From Lysobacter sp. S4-A87 (GTDB taxonomy: Bacteria > Pseudomonadota > Gammaproteobacteria > Xanthomonadales > Xanthomonadaceae): 64,000 nt of DNA. Both the position numbers and the translations under genes were made by a program. Positions 37,928-47,752 of this stretch are shown here, in pieces. The DNA is taken from NCBI RefSeq assembly GCF_022637455.1, contig NZ_CP093341.1:2108001-2172000 (forward strand). Reading direction: 5' to 3'. The notes beneath the pieces were generated by a model. The model was not told the origin of the DNA, made no database searches, and saw only the letters and a list, made by a program, of their open reading frames with translations. Positions within the stretch are counted from its first letter, which is position 1. Each line of letters starts with the position of its first letter.

Positions 37928-38827
37928 ATGAGCCAAGCCCGCGTCCTCGGCATGATCGGCCTCGCCGCAATGGCGGCCGCTGCCGTCGCCTACGCCCAGA
38001 CCACCGTCACCCCGGTCCCGGACAACGCACCGGTCCAGGCCGCTGCGCTGAACACCGCGCCGGAAAAGGTCGTCTGGGGTGACGCCAAGGCTGGCGCGAC
38101 CAAGGCCGGCACCTGCGCCGCCTGCCACGGCCTGGACGGCAACCCGACCGATCCGCAGTACCCGCGCCTGGCTGGCCAGAGCGAGCGCTACATCGCCCAC
38201 CAGATCGCCCTGTTCAAGACCGGCGAGCGCAACACCGGCATGGCCGCGGTCATGAAGCCGTTCGCCGACGCCCTCAGTGCCCAGGACGCGCGCGACATCG
38301 GCGCCTACTTCGCCACCCAGAAGGCCGGTGCCGGCGTCGCCGACGACACCGTCATCGCGACCGGCCCGAATTCGGGCAAGAAGTTCTTCGAAATCGGCCA
38401 GCAGCTGTTCCGCTCGGGCGACAAGGCCCGCGGCATCCCGGCCTGCATGGCCTGCCACGGCCCCGACGGCGCCGGCAACCCGGGCCCGGCCTACCCGCAC
38501 ATCGCGGGCCAGCAGTCGGCCTACACCCAGCGCCGCCTGGAGGAGTACCGCACCGGTACCACCACCCAGCGCGATGCCCACCTGTTCACCGTGATGGCGA
38601 CCGTCGCCAAGCAGCTCAGTGACGAGGAAATCGGCTCGCTGTCGAGCTACCTGCAGGGCCTGCACCCGAGCCACGACGACCTCGCCGCGGCCAACGCACC
38701 GGCTGCGCCGGCCGCCGCTGCTCCGGCTTCCGCTCCGGCCGCCCCCGCCCCGGCCGCTGCTGCCCCGGCCGCCGCTCCGGCGCCCGCCCCGACCCAGGAG
38801 CCGGCGGCGCCCGCCTCCGGTTCATAA
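37928..38827 (+). CDS. Diheme cytochrome c4
   Basis: Periplasmic electron carrier of 299 residues. Signal peptide MSQARVLGMIGLAAMAAAAVAYAQ, then two cytochrome c domains with heme motifs CAACH (63-67) and CMACH (173-177) and Met ligands in NTGMAAVM and LFTVMATVA. Cytochrome c4 passes electrons from the bc1 complex to terminal oxidases. Unusual is an Ala/Pro tail of about 50 residues after LHPSHDDLAAANAP, longer than in most family members. A strong terminator separates it from dsbA. Confidence 0.92.
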   Translation: MSQARVLGMIGLAAMAAAAVAYAQTTVTPVPDNAPVQAAALNTAPEKVVWGDAKAGATKAGTCAACHGLDGNPTDPQYPRLAGQSERYIAHQIALFKTGERNTGMAAVMKPFADALSAQDARDIGAYFATQKAGAGVADDTVIATGPNSGKKFFEIGQQLFRSGDKARGIPACMACHGPDGAGNPGPAYPHIAGQQSAYTQRRLEEYRTGTTTQRDAHLFTVMATVAKQLSDEEIGSLSSYLQGLHPSHDDLAAANAPAAPAAAAPASAPAAPAPAAAAPAAAPAPAPTQEPAAPASGS

Positions 38828-38889
38828 AAGGCAGAACTTTCGCCGGTGACCGTGGTCACAGCGAATATCTCCTCCCTGTTGTCAGCTTG

Positions 38890-38924
38890 CGCCGGTCGTG
38901 GCCACACGACCGGCGTTTTGTTTT
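38890..38924 (+). terminator. Intrinsic terminator after cytochrome c4
   Basis: Perfect 11-bp stem (38890-38900 with 38905-38915), GCCA loop, and TTTTGTTTT following. Confidence 0.9.
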
Positions 38925-38962
38925 CAGATCCCTTCCATCGTCCGCCCTCAAGAGCCCAATCG

Positions 38963-39652
38963 ATGATCCGTCGTCCTGTCCTGCGGTCTGCATCCGTGCG
39001 AAAGCTGGCCGTGCAAGCACTGGTCCTGTTCACCCTGCTGCCCGCCGCCGCGCTCGTCTCCGGCGCGATCGCGGCCAACGCCCCGGCTGCCCTGGTCGAG
39101 GGCACCGATTACGTGGTGATCGACGGCGGCAAGCCGTTCGCGCCGGTGAAGGGCAAGGTCGAGGTGGTGGAGGTGTTCGGCTACACCTGCCCACACTGCG
39201 CGCACTTCCAGCCGCAGGTCGCCAAGTGGCAGGCCAGCAATGCCAGGCAGGTCAGCTTCGTGCCGATGGCCGCGCCGTTCGGCGGCTACTGGACGCCCTA
39301 TGCCAAGGCGTTCTACACCGCGCAGGAGCTGGGCGTGGCCGCAAAGAGCCATGACGCGATGTTCCTGGCGCTGCACACCGACGGCACCTTGCCGCTGCGC
39401 AATCCGTCGGTCGACGAGATCGCCAGCTTCTACGGACGCTATGGCGTCGATGCGCAGCGCTTCACCGCCACCTACGACAGCCCGCAGGTGCAGGCGCGCA
39501 TGGAGCGGGCCGAGCAGTTCATCCGCACCAGCGGCGTCGAAGGCACGCCGACGCTGGTGGTCAATGGCAAGTACCGCGTCCTCGGCAACAGCTTCGACGA
39601 CACCCTGCGCATCGCCGATCAACTGGTACAGCGCGAGCGTGCAACACACTGA
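38963..39652 (+). CDS. Thiol:disulfide interchange protein DsbA-type
   Basis: Periplasmic thioredoxin-fold oxidase of 229 residues. N-terminal membrane/signal segment KLAVQALVLFTLLPAAALVSGAIA, then TDYVVIDGGKPFAPVKGKVEVVEVFGYTCPHC with active-site Cys76/Cys79 and cis-Pro in VEGTPTLVVNGKYRVLG. It introduces disulfides in exported proteins and is reoxidised by DsbB. No B partner is in the window. It is followed within 130 bases by a second DsbA paralogue. Confidence 0.9.
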   Translation: MIRRPVLRSASVRKLAVQALVLFTLLPAAALVSGAIAANAPAALVEGTDYVVIDGGKPFAPVKGKVEVVEVFGYTCPHCAHFQPQVAKWQASNARQVSFVPMAAPFGGYWTPYAKAFYTAQELGVAAKSHDAMFLALHTDGTLPLRNPSVDEIASFYGRYGVDAQRFTATYDSPQVQARMERAEQFIRTSGVEGTPTLVVNGKYRVLGNSFDDTLRIADQLVQRERATH

Positions 39653-39778
39653 CTGCGCACTCGGAATACCGGTCAGCCCTGGCGGCCGGTATTCTTGCGG
39701 TGACACCTCTTGCCCGGCCCGGTCGCTTGCGCGCCGGCCACACCTTCCAGCAATAGCCATCTGCGGAGAATTCGATCC

Positions 39779-40603
39779 ATGACCTCGCGCCTGCCTCACC
39801 TTGCCGTGGTTCTGACCGGCCTGCTCGCCCTGTCCGCCTGCTCCAAGCAGGCTCCGGCCCCGGCCGACACCGCGGCCCCGGCCGCGCCGGTCGCCGCCGC
39901 TCCGAGCGAACCGGCTGCACCCGCGCCGACGGAAACGACGGCTGCGGCCACGCCGACCGGTCCCGCTGCCCCGGCTGCTCCGGCGGCTGCCGCCACGGCG
40001 CCGGAAGGCCCTGCTCCGGTCGCGGGCACCGATTACATCGAGATCGCCGGCGGCCAGACCTATGAGCCCACCAACGGCAAGATCGAAGTGGTCGAAGTCT
40101 TCGGCTACACCTGCCCGCACTGCGCGCACTTCGAACCGCTGGTTGAGGCCTGGAAGGCCAAGCAGCCGGCCGACGTGAAGTTCGTGCCGCTGGCCGCGCC
40201 GTTCGGCGGCTACTGGATGCCGTACGCGAAGGCCTTCTACACCGCGCAGGCGATGGGCGTGCTCGACAAGACCCACGTGCAGATGTTCAACGCGATCCAT
40301 GTCGACCACACGCTGCCGGTGCAGCCGCTGCCGAGCGACGCCCAGATCGCGGGGTTCTACGCCAAGTACGGCGTCGATCCCAAGCAGTTCGAAAGCACCA
40401 TGAGCAGCTTCGCGGTGAACGCCAAGCTCAAGCGCGCCGAAAGCTTCATCAGCCGCAGTGGCGTCGACTCGACCCCGTCGCTGCTGATCAACGGCAAGTA
40501 CAAGGTCGTCGGCAAGAGCTTCGAGGACAGCCTGCGCATCGCCGACCACCTGGTCGCGCAGGAACGCGCCAAGTCCGCCGCCCCGGCTCCGGCCGGCGGC
40601 TGA
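39779..40603 (+). CDS. Lipoprotein DsbA-family thiol:disulfide protein
   Basis: Paralogue of the preceding protein, 274 residues. The start MTSRLPHLAVVLTGLLALSAC has a lipobox with Cys21, so it is membrane-tethered. A 60-residue Ala/Pro/Thr linker then leads to a DsbA domain with FGYTCPHC (Cys112/Cys115), PLAAPFGGYWMPYAKAFYTAQAMG and cis-Pro loop DSTPSLLINGKYKVVG. GGAG stands 9 nt before the ATG. Tandem DsbA genes, one soluble and one lipid-anchored, occur in xanthomonads; the division of labour is unknown. Confidence 0.9.
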   Translation: MTSRLPHLAVVLTGLLALSACSKQAPAPADTAAPAAPVAAAPSEPAAPAPTETTAAATPTGPAAPAAPAAAATAPEGPAPVAGTDYIEIAGGQTYEPTNGKIEVVEVFGYTCPHCAHFEPLVEAWKAKQPADVKFVPLAAPFGGYWMPYAKAFYTAQAMGVLDKTHVQMFNAIHVDHTLPVQPLPSDAQIAGFYAKYGVDPKQFESTMSSFAVNAKLKRAESFISRSGVDSTPSLLINGKYKVVGKSFEDSLRIADHLVAQERAKSAAPAPAGG

Positions 40604-40622
40604 CCTGGCGACCCCGCCCCGA

Positions 40623-41381
40623 ATGGAGACGCGCCGGCTCCGCCTGCTAAGCGCCAACATCCAGGCGGGGTCGAGCACGCGCGGCTACCACGACTACGTC
40701 GCGCGCAGCTGGTCGCACGTGCTGCCGGCCGGCAACAAGCGCGGCAGCCTCGACACCATCGCGCAGCTGGCCGGCGAGCACGACATCGTCGGCCTCAACG
40801 AGAGTGATCCCGGCAGCCTGCGCTCCGGGTTCACCAACCAGACCCACTACCTGGCCCAGCGCGGCGGCTTCGATTACTGGAGCCACCAGCCCAACCGCCG
40901 CGTCGGCGGCGTCGCCTCCAGTGCCAACGGCCTGCTGAGCCGGCTTGAGCCGCGCGAAGTCATCGACCATCCGCTGCCGGGCCGCATCTCCGGCCGCGGC
41001 GTGCTGCTGGCGCGTTACGGCGAGGGCGATGCTGCATTGCTGGTCGCGGTGGCGCATCTTTCGCTCGGCGCCAGTTCGCGTGCCGCGCAGCTGGGCTTCA
41101 TCGCCGAACTGCTGCACGATCATCCGCACGCGGTGCTGATGGGCGACTTCAACTGCTCGATCGATCGTCCGGAAATGCAGGCGCTGTTCCGCAGCACCCG
41201 CCTGCAACCGCCCGAGGGAGACGTGCCGACCTTCCCGAGCTGGCGTCCGCAGCGCGCGATCGACCACATCCTCGTCGGCGACGGCCTGCGCACATCAAAC
41301 GCGCGCGCATTGCCGGCGGCGCAGTCGGACCACCTCGCGCTGTCTATCCAGCTGGACGTGCCCGACAGCGCATTGCGCTGA
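40623..41381 (+). CDS. Endonuclease/exonuclease/phosphatase family protein
   Basis: Cytoplasmic protein of 252 residues of the EEP (exoIII/DNase I) fold. Metal and catalytic segments: LRLLSANIQAGSS at the start, DIVGLNESDP (the Glu ligand), VAVAHLSLGASSRAAQ, HAVLMGDFNCSID (GDFN motif) and DHILVGDGL plus QSDHLALSIQL (final His). The substrate could be nucleic acid or a phosphodiester/phosphoinositide-like molecule; not resolvable. It begins 19 bases after the DsbA-like gene and may be cotranscribed. Confidence 0.87.
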   Translation: METRRLRLLSANIQAGSSTRGYHDYVARSWSHVLPAGNKRGSLDTIAQLAGEHDIVGLNESDPGSLRSGFTNQTHYLAQRGGFDYWSHQPNRRVGGVASSANGLLSRLEPREVIDHPLPGRISGRGVLLARYGEGDAALLVAVAHLSLGASSRAAQLGFIAELLHDHPHAVLMGDFNCSIDRPEMQALFRSTRLQPPEGDVPTFPSWRPQRAIDHILVGDGLRTSNARALPAAQSDHLALSIQLDVPDSALR

Positions 41382-41393
41382 GCGGCACCTCGC

Positions 41394-41468
41394 GTAGCCC
41401 GGGTGAGCGAAGCGCACCCGGGTTCCGACACGCACGATTCCCGGGTGCGCTTCGCATACCCGGGCTAC
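41394..41468. repeat. REPIN-like doublet E
   Basis: Units 41394-41422 (plus sense, one substitution: GTGAGCG) and 41440-41468 (minus sense, GCATACC), 17-nt spacer containing CCGACACGCACGA as in doublet B, GTAG ends outward. It lies between convergent gene ends. Confidence 0.85.
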
Positions 41469-41475
41469 CAGACCC

Positions 41476-41509
41476 AAGAAAAAGAACGGTCGATGCAAGC
41501 ATCGACCGT
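41476..41509 (-). terminator. Intrinsic terminator of the TonB receptor gene (minus strand)
   Basis: Perfect 11-bp stem (41486-41496 with 41499-41509). The A-rich run on its left becomes the T-run after the hairpin for minus-strand transcription of the receptor ending at 41555. Confidence 0.8.
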
Positions 41510-41554
41510 CCTCGTTCCGCACGCATTCGCGATCAGACGATCACGAGCACGCCA

Positions 41555-44458
41555 TCAGAAGCGATAGTCCGCGCTCACGTACCAGAACGCACCCGGCAGG
41601 TCATACGTACCTGCGTCGTAACCGTTGAGCGAACAGGTCAGGCACACCGGCGGCTCCTTGCCGAAGATGTTGTTCACGCCGACCGTCAGCTTCAAGCCTT
41701 CGGTGAACGCGTTGGACCAGTTGAACTGCGCATCGTTGAACGTGGTCGAGCCGAGCTCGTTGAAGTCTTCACCGCCCAGGCAACCCGGCGCGTTGGCAAC
41801 CGGCACGTTGTCGCACGACTCTTCCACCGACGAGATGTAGCGCAGCGTCCAGCCAGCGTTGAAGTCACCCTTGGTCCAGCCCAGCTGCACGTTGGTCTGC
41901 CATTCCGGGATCGCGCTGTCGTCGACTTCGATGCCGACCTCGCGCTGCGAGCGGTTGCCGTCGACGTCGACGGCCTCGTAGTCGTTGACGTAGGTCGACT
42001 GCAGCGACGCGTTCAAACGACCCCAGCTCCACTCCGGACCGGCCCAGTTGGCCTTGATGTCCACGCCGTCGGTCTTGATCGAACCCAGGTTGTCGAGGAA
42101 GTTGTTGGGCGGATTGAGGTTGCCGCCGGCGCCGCGCGAGAACGGCGTGCAGTTGACCGAGTTGACACCGCCCTCGCGCAGGCAGGTCGTCAGCAATGCC
42201 TGCAGGTCGCGGGCCTGGATCGCGTCCTCGATCTCGACGTTGTAGTAGCCGACTTCGAAGTCGATGCGGTCCGACCACGACTGGCCGGCACCCCAGCTGG
42301 GCGCATAGACCACGCCGAAGGTCCAGTTGTCGGACGTCTCCGGCTGCAGGTCCGGATTGCCACCGGTGAAGGTGGTGATCTGGGTGTTGGCCTGGACGAA
42401 GTTCGGCGGCGCACCCTGCGCGGCGCAGCCCGCCGCCAGGTCAGGCGATGCCGGGCCCGGACGACCGGTGGAACCGCAGGGATCGACCAGCGTCGCGCCG
42501 AACTGGGTCAGGCCGAACAGCTCGCCCAGGTTCGGTGCGCGGAAGCCGGTGGAGTACGTGCCGCGGACGACGATGTCCTCGATCGGCTGCCAGCGGAAAC
42601 CGACCTTGCCGGTGGTCTCGTTGCCGAAGGTCGAGTAGTCCGAGTAGCGGATGGCGGCGCTGAGATCCAGCGACGCCAGCACCGGGAAGCTGAACTCGGT
42701 ATAGATTTCGTCCACTTCGTACGACGCCGACACCGGCGCTGCGAACGAGTCCTGCGATTCGCCGGTCTGGCGCAGCGGATCGGGATTGAAGTCACCGCGA
42801 TAACGGCGATGCTCGATGCCCGCGGCGAATCCGGCGGTGCGATCGCCGATGTTGAACATGTCGCCGGTGATGTTGCCCTGGAACAGGTCCAGCACCTGCT
42901 TGCTCGAGTCGATCTGGCGGGTGCGGATGTAGTCGATCTGGTCCTGCGTCATCGGTCGGCCCTGGCCGCCGAACAGGTCGAGCGGCGTGCAGCCGGCGAC
43001 CAGTGCGCAGATCGCCGGATCACCCAGCGCCAGCTTCATCTTGGCCACGTTGTAGCCGTTGAGGAACTCCTGCGTGGCCTTGTTCTCGGAGTGGGCGTAG
43101 TTGACGTCCCAGCCGAGGGTGCGGTCGCCCATGCCGAAGGTGCCGTCGAGGCCGATGTTGAAATACGTGGTGTCGACATCCTGGTGGAAGATGCGCGGGC
43201 CGACTTCCACCGGACGACGGGTCACCACCAGCAGGTTCGAGGCCGCGTCGAGCGTGTAGCCGAACGGATTGAACGGATTGTCCTGGTGGATGCTGATCGT
43301 GTCGGCGATGCCGCCGGTGCCGGCGCCGGGGCCGACGAAGATCGGCTCGGGTGCGGCCTGGTTGGTCGAGGTGCGGTTGTTGTACAGGCCCTTGACGTGC
43401 AGGCGCACCTCATCGCTGAGGTCATAGGTGGCACTGGCGAAGATCGACTTGCGCTTGCTCGGCGTGAGCAGGAAGTTGTACGGCGCGAAGTTGAAGCGGT
43501 CCGACTGGTCGAACTGGTTGTAGGTACCGCCGTTGGGGTTGCTGGGATCGAACACCGGCGTGGTCGTGCCGTTGTTCAAGGTCATGTCGTACCAGTTCTC
43601 GGTGTCGGCATCGCAGCCGCCGACGCCGGTGGTCGGACGGTTCGGGTCGCAGAAGAAGAAGCGTCCCTGCGGGATGCCCGAGCTGCCGCCGGTGACGCCG
43701 GTGCCCGGGGTCGGGAACGACGACTGGTCCCAGCTCCCCGAGCTGATTTCCTGCTGCTCGAAGTAGCTCGCGGTGAAGATGCCCGTCCAGCGATCGCCAC
43801 TGCCGCCGATGGTCAGGCTGGCTTCGGTGGTCTCGCCGCCGTCCTCGTACTCGCCGTAATAGGCATGCACTTCGGCGCCGTCGAACTTGCGGCGGGTGAT
43901 GATGTTGACCACGCCAGCGATGGCGTCGGAACCGTAGATCGCCGAGGCGCCGTCTTCCAGCACTTCGATTCGTTCCACGATTGCCAGCGGAATGGTGTTG
44001 AGGTCGGCGCTGCCGCTCACGCCCGACGCGGACGATTCATTGACCCAACGTACGCCGTCGACCAGCACCAGGGTGCGCTGCGAACCCAGGTTGCGCAGGT
44101 CGACCTGGGCCGAGCCGGCGCCGATGCCGCCGCCGTCCGGCGGATAGCCGAAGTTGCCGGAGGAATTGAACTTGGCGTTGAGCGCCTTGCCGCTCGAGCT
44201 GAGCTGCTGCAGCAGGTCGCCCACGCTCTGCAGGCCGGTGGCCTCGATCTTGGCGCGGTCGAGCACGTACACCGGCTGCGCGGTGACGACGTTGGTCTGC
44301 TTGATGCGACTGCCGGTGACGGTGACCGTATCCAGGGTCGTGGCCGACGATGGCTGCGCGGGTGCCGCTGCGTCCTGTGCGGCCGCGAGGCCAGGCAGGC
44401 TGAGCAGCAGCGAAAGTTGTATGGCCCTTGTCAGGGACTGACGTCGTAGTGCTTTCAT
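41555..44458 (-). CDS. TonB-dependent receptor, substrate unknown
   Basis: Outer-membrane receptor of 967 residues. Signal peptide [28 protein letters not shown], Ala/Pro linker, TonB box [13 protein letters not shown], plug ([29 protein letters not shown] ... [14 protein letters not shown] ... [34 protein letters not shown]) and a long barrel ending in YVSADYRF. Cysteine pairs in extracellular loops ([23 protein letters not shown]) suggest loop disulfides. GGAGAGAG precedes the ATG. The ligand is unknown; peptides or glycans are typical for this GSRIK-type group. Both upstream and downstream neighbours are unrelated. Confidence 0.88.
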   Translation of the reverse strand: MKALRRQSLTRAIQLSLLLSLPGLAAAQDAAAPAQPSSATTLDTVTVTGSRIKQTNVVTAQPVYVLDRAKIEATGLQSVGDLLQQLSSSGKALNAKFNSSGNFGYPPDGGGIGAGSAQVDLRNLGSQRTLVLVDGVRWVNESSASGVSGSADLNTIPLAIVERIEVLEDGASAIYGSDAIAGVVNIITRRKFDGAEVHAYYGEYEDGGETTEASLTIGGSGDRWTGIFTASYFEQQEISSGSWDQSSFPTPGTGVTGGSSGIPQGRFFFCDPNRPTTGVGGCDADTENWYDMTLNNGTTTPVFDPSNPNGGTYNQFDQSDRFNFAPYNFLLTPSKRKSIFASATYDLSDEVRLHVKGLYNNRTSTNQAAPEPIFVGPGAGTGGIADTISIHQDNPFNPFGYTLDAASNLLVVTRRPVEVGPRIFHQDVDTTYFNIGLDGTFGMGDRTLGWDVNYAHSENKATQEFLNGYNVAKMKLALGDPAICALVAGCTPLDLFGGQGRPMTQDQIDYIRTRQIDSSKQVLDLFQGNITGDMFNIGDRTAGFAAGIEHRRYRGDFNPDPLRQTGESQDSFAAPVSASYEVDEIYTEFSFPVLASLDLSAAIRYSDYSTFGNETTGKVGFRWQPIEDIVVRGTYSTGFRAPNLGELFGLTQFGATLVDPCGSTGRPGPASPDLAAGCAAQGAPPNFVQANTQITTFTGGNPDLQPETSDNWTFGVVYAPSWGAGQSWSDRIDFEVGYYNVEIEDAIQARDLQALLTTCLREGGVNSVNCTPFSRGAGGNLNPPNNFLDNLGSIKTDGVDIKANWAGPEWSWGRLNASLQSTYVNDYEAVDVDGNRSQREVGIEVDDSAIPEWQTNVQLGWTKGDFNAGWTLRYISSVEESCDNVPVANAPGCLGGEDFNELGSTTFNDAQFNWSNAFTEGLKLTVGVNNIFGKEPPVCLTCSLNGYDAGTYDLPGAFWYVSADYRF

Positions 44459-44754
44459 CGACTCTCTCCAAAAAGAAAAAATCAGGCTGAACAGCTGTAC
44501 GCGCCCACCCCCCTCCAGGCGGCGTCCCTGAGTTGTAAACAATTCGTAAAGCCGCCACAAGCGGCAAAGAGTCAGCGTCACTTTCGGCACAGAGCGCCGG
44601 ATTGCCCGGTTTTTCAGGCAATTGAAGCCATCAGGGCGGGAATTCCAGCCGCTTTCGGCAAGTTACGTATGGAAAATCGACCTCAAACTGCGAGTTGTCG
44701 CCCAGTTTTATGAGATGGGCGGCACATTCCGTACGTCGGGAAGTCGAAATAGGG

Positions 44755-45555
44755 TCAGCCGCCGAGCACCAGGCTGGTGCCGACCAGGGCGAGGAAGCCG
44801 GCGAACACCCGCTTCAATGTGTCGCCGTTGAGCCGGTGGGCCAGGCGGGTGCCGTACGGCGCGGCCAGCACGGATGCCGCGGCGACGCCGATCGCGGCCG
44901 GCAGGTAGACGTAGCCGATCGCGTGCGCGGGCAAGGCGCCGGCCGGCGCATGCAGCGCATAGCCAACCGCACTGGCCAGGCCGATGGCGACGCCGCAGGC
45001 GGACGACGTGCCGACCGCGCGCACCGGCGCGATGCCGCGCCAGACCAGCAGCGGCACGGTCATGCTGCCACCACCGATGCCGACCACTGCTGAAACCGCG
45101 CCGATGCCGAGACCGGCCGCCGTCATCGTCGCGCCGGTCGGCGCCGACACGCTTGCATCGCCCTTGTTGCGGCTGCGACCAAAGGTGAGCTGCGCGGCGG
45201 CGAGGAAGCAGTAACCGGCGACGATCCAGCGCAACACGCCGTCGTCGACGCGCACCGCCAGGCCACTGCCGAGCCAGCCGCCCAGCAGCAGTCCCGGCAC
45301 CATCCACGCCACGGTCGGCCACAGCACGCTGCCGCGCGCGGCATGCGCGCGCGCCGAAGCCGCTGCTGTGAGGACGATGCTGGCCAGCGAACTGGCCAGC
45401 GCCGCGTGCATCGCCGCCTCCTTCGGAACGCCCATGCCCGGCAACAACCACGCAAGCGCCGCCACCAGGACCAGGCCACCGCCGACGCCGAGCAGACCGG
45501 CGAGGATGCCGGCGATGCAGCCGAGCGCGAGGAAGATGAGCAGTGCAGTGATCAT
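44755..45555 (-). CDS. TSUP family (TauE/SafE-like) membrane transporter
   Basis: Inner-membrane protein of 266 residues with about eight membrane segments in two homologous halves. The repeat motif appears as GILAGLLGVGGGLVLVAAL in the first half and IGAVSAVVGIGGGSMTVPLLVWRG in the second, as expected for sulfite/sulfonate exporter-like TSUP proteins. The substrate is probably an organosulfur or sulfite anion, inferred only from family. AAAGGAATCCC precedes the ATG. The Gly/Ala content and absence of neighbours in sulfur metabolism leave its role open. Confidence 0.88.
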   Translation of the reverse strand: MITALLIFLALGCIAGILAGLLGVGGGLVLVAALAWLLPGMGVPKEAAMHAALASSLASIVLTAAASARAHAARGSVLWPTVAWMVPGLLLGGWLGSGLAVRVDDGVLRWIVAGYCFLAAAQLTFGRSRNKGDASVSAPTGATMTAAGLGIGAVSAVVGIGGGSMTVPLLVWRGIAPVRAVGTSSACGVAIGLASAVGYALHAPAGALPAHAIGYVYLPAAIGVAAASVLAAPYGTRLAHRLNGDTLKRVFAGFLALVGTSLVLGG

Positions 45556-45643
45556 GGGATTCCTTTGAGAATTTTCGTGCAGATCAGCAACGGCAACTGA
45601 CTGCATCGCACGTCGTGGCGACGGGCACTTCACAACGCTGGGC

Positions 45644-45649
45644 TATAGT
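45644..45649 (+). promoter_or_regulatory. Possible leaderless -10 hexamer of the lytic transglycosylase gene
   Basis: TATAGT followed by 7 nt and the ATG; no Shine-Dalgarno. Confidence 0.5.
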
Positions 45650-45656
45650 CCCACGC

Positions 45657-47726
45657 ATGCTCCCCCGCCCGTTCACAATCGTACTCACTGCGTCCATTGC
45701 TGCGATCGCCGCAACTGCCTGTGCACAGAGCACGGCAGCGGCGCCGCCGGTGCAGCTGCCCGCATTGCCCAAGGCCAGCGTCGACCCGCAACTGCAACGC
45801 GTGCGTGCCGCGCTGGAGGCAGCCGAACTCGGCCGCTTCGACGCCGGCCAGTACAGCGACATCGCCCGTCATCCGCTCTACGGCTGGGTCGAGTTCGCCA
45901 GCCTGCGCCGTGACATCGACAACCTCACCGCCAGCCAGGCGCAGTCGTTCCTGTCGCGCTACCGCGGCCAGGCCGTCGCCGAATCGTTCCGCGAAGCCTG
46001 GCTTGCGGCCACCGCGCGCCGCCAGGACTGGGCATCGTTCCTCGCCGCGTGGAGCCCGCAGGTCAAGAGCACGGCGTTGCGTTGCGGCGAGCTGAGCGCA
46101 CGCCTCGCACAGGGCCGGGCCGACGCCAAATGGACCAGCGACGCGCAGGCCATCTGGCGCAGCACCGGCAAGTCGCTGCCGGACGAGTGCGACGCACCGA
46201 TGGCGGCACTGTCGACGCAGGGCGGCCTGACGCCGGAACTGCGCTGGGAGCGAATCGACCTGGCCGCCGCCGAATGGCAGCCCGGCGTGATGCGCGCCGC
46301 GGCCCGCGGCCTGCCCGCCGACGAGCTCGCCCTCGCCAACGACTACGCCGCCTTCCTCGATGCGCCGCACGAGCGCGCGCTGACCTGGCCGAAGACCGCG
46401 CGCAGCCGCGCCGTTGCATCGCAGGGCCTGGCGAAGTTCGGCAAGGCATCGCCGGCATCGGCCGAAGCGGTCCTGCCGCGCTATGCCGATGCACTGGGCC
46501 TGAGCGACGAGGAGCGCGGTCGCGCGCTGTACCAGATCGCACTGTGGTCGGTGGCGTCCTACGAACCCGATTCGGCGCGGCGCCTCAACGCCGTGCCCGA
46601 GGTCGCCTACGACGATCGCCTGCACGAGTGGCGCGTGCGCGAAGCGATGGCACGCTCGGACTGGGCCGCTGCGCTGGCGGCGATCAACAAGATGGGCGCC
46701 AAGCAGCGCAGCGATGCACGCTGGGCGTATTTCGAGGCACGGTTGAACGAACGCGCCGGCAGCAAGTCCAGCGCCGACCGCCTGTACCGCGAGGCGGCGA
46801 AGAAGCCCGAATTCCACGGCTTCCTGGCCGCCGACAAGCTCGACCTGCCCTATGCGCTGTGCCCGTGGCTGCCCAACGACAGCGCATCGGCACAGGCGAC
46901 AATCGCACGCGACCCGGCGATCGTGCGTGCGATGGGGCTGTTCCAGATCGACCGCGTCGGCTGGGCCGTGCGCGAATGGGACGATGCACTGTCGCGCTTC
47001 AACGACGAACAGCGCCGCATCGCGGTGGAAGTGGCGCAGGGCAACGGCTGGTTCGACCGCGCGGTGTTCTCACTGGGCAAGGGCAAACCCGACGAACTGC
47101 GCCTGTACGGCCTGCGCTTCCCGCTTCACCACGAAAGCACCATCCGGCGCGAGGCGGCGAGCAATCGCCTCGATCCGGCCTGGGTCGCGGCCGAGATCCG
47201 GGCCGAGAGCGTGTTCTATCCGCGCGCGCGCTCCAGCGCCAATGCAATGGGCCTGATGCAGATCCTGCCCGGCACCGGAGCCGGCGTCGCCGCCCGCATC
47301 GGCCAGCCCTGGGGCGGGGCGGACAGCCTGTACGACCCTGACACCAACATCATCCTCGGCACCGCGTACCTGCGCGAGCTGCTCGACAAGTACGGCGGCC
47401 AGCCGTACCAGGTGATCGCCGGCTACAACGCCGGGCCGTCGCCGCTGTCGCGCTGGCAGTCGCAGCGGCCGGGCATGGATCCGGACTTCTGGATCGAGAC
47501 GATCAGCTACAAGGAAACGCGCGAATACGTGGCGCGCGTGCTTGCCTTCAGCGTGCTCTACGACTGGCGTCTCAATGGCGACGCGGCCAAAGTCAGCGAC
47601 CGCATGCGCGGCCGCGTCGACGGCAGCCGCAAGCAGTTCGTCTGCCCGCAGCCGGCCACCGCAGCGCCGGCTGCAACGACGCCGGCGCAGCCTCCCGTCC
47701 AATCACGGCGCCCATCACAGCGCTGA
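45657..47726 (+). CDS. slt: Soluble lytic murein transglycosylase (Slt70-type)
   Basis: Periplasmic enzyme of 689 residues. Signal peptide MLPRPFTIVLTASIAAIAATACAQ, a long alpha-superhelical U domain (residues about 40-480, e.g. LYGWVEFASLRRDIDNL), then the lysozyme-like SLT domain with catalytic Glu517 in EIRAESVFYPRARSSANAMGLMQILPGTG and the AGYNAGPSPLSRW motif. It cleaves peptidoglycan glycan strands, forming 1,6-anhydromuramic ends, in cell wall turnover. The C-terminus ends in an Ala/Pro/Gln tail. The transcript is possibly leaderless. Possibly cotranscribed with the following NDUFA9-like gene, which however has its own -10-like hexamer. Confidence 0.92.
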   Translation: MLPRPFTIVLTASIAAIAATACAQSTAAAPPVQLPALPKASVDPQLQRVRAALEAAELGRFDAGQYSDIARHPLYGWVEFASLRRDIDNLTASQAQSFLSRYRGQAVAESFREAWLAATARRQDWASFLAAWSPQVKSTALRCGELSARLAQGRADAKWTSDAQAIWRSTGKSLPDECDAPMAALSTQGGLTPELRWERIDLAAAEWQPGVMRAAARGLPADELALANDYAAFLDAPHERALTWPKTARSRAVASQGLAKFGKASPASAEAVLPRYADALGLSDEERGRALYQIALWSVASYEPDSARRLNAVPEVAYDDRLHEWRVREAMARSDWAAALAAINKMGAKQRSDARWAYFEARLNERAGSKSSADRLYREAAKKPEFHGFLAADKLDLPYALCPWLPNDSASAQATIARDPAIVRAMGLFQIDRVGWAVREWDDALSRFNDEQRRIAVEVAQGNGWFDRAVFSLGKGKPDELRLYGLRFPLHHESTIRREAASNRLDPAWVAAEIRAESVFYPRARSSANAMGLMQILPGTGAGVAARIGQPWGGADSLYDPDTNIILGTAYLRELLDKYGGQPYQVIAGYNAGPSPLSRWQSQRPGMDPDFWIETISYKETREYVARVLAFSVLYDWRLNGDAAKVSDRMRGRVDGSRKQFVCPQPATAAPAATTPAQPPVQSRRPSQR

Positions 47727-47740
47727 AGGCGATCCGACCT

Positions 47741-47746
47741 TAAACT
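47741..47746 (+). promoter_or_regulatory. Possible leaderless -10 hexamer of the NDUFA9-like gene
   Basis: TAAACT followed by CACGGC and the ATG. Confidence 0.45.
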
Positions 47747-47752
47747 CACGGC

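Noticed and set aside
44553-44567. GCCGC-CACAA-GCGGC hairpin downstream of the TSUP gene
   Set aside because: Five-bp stem without a T-run; too weak to call a terminator.
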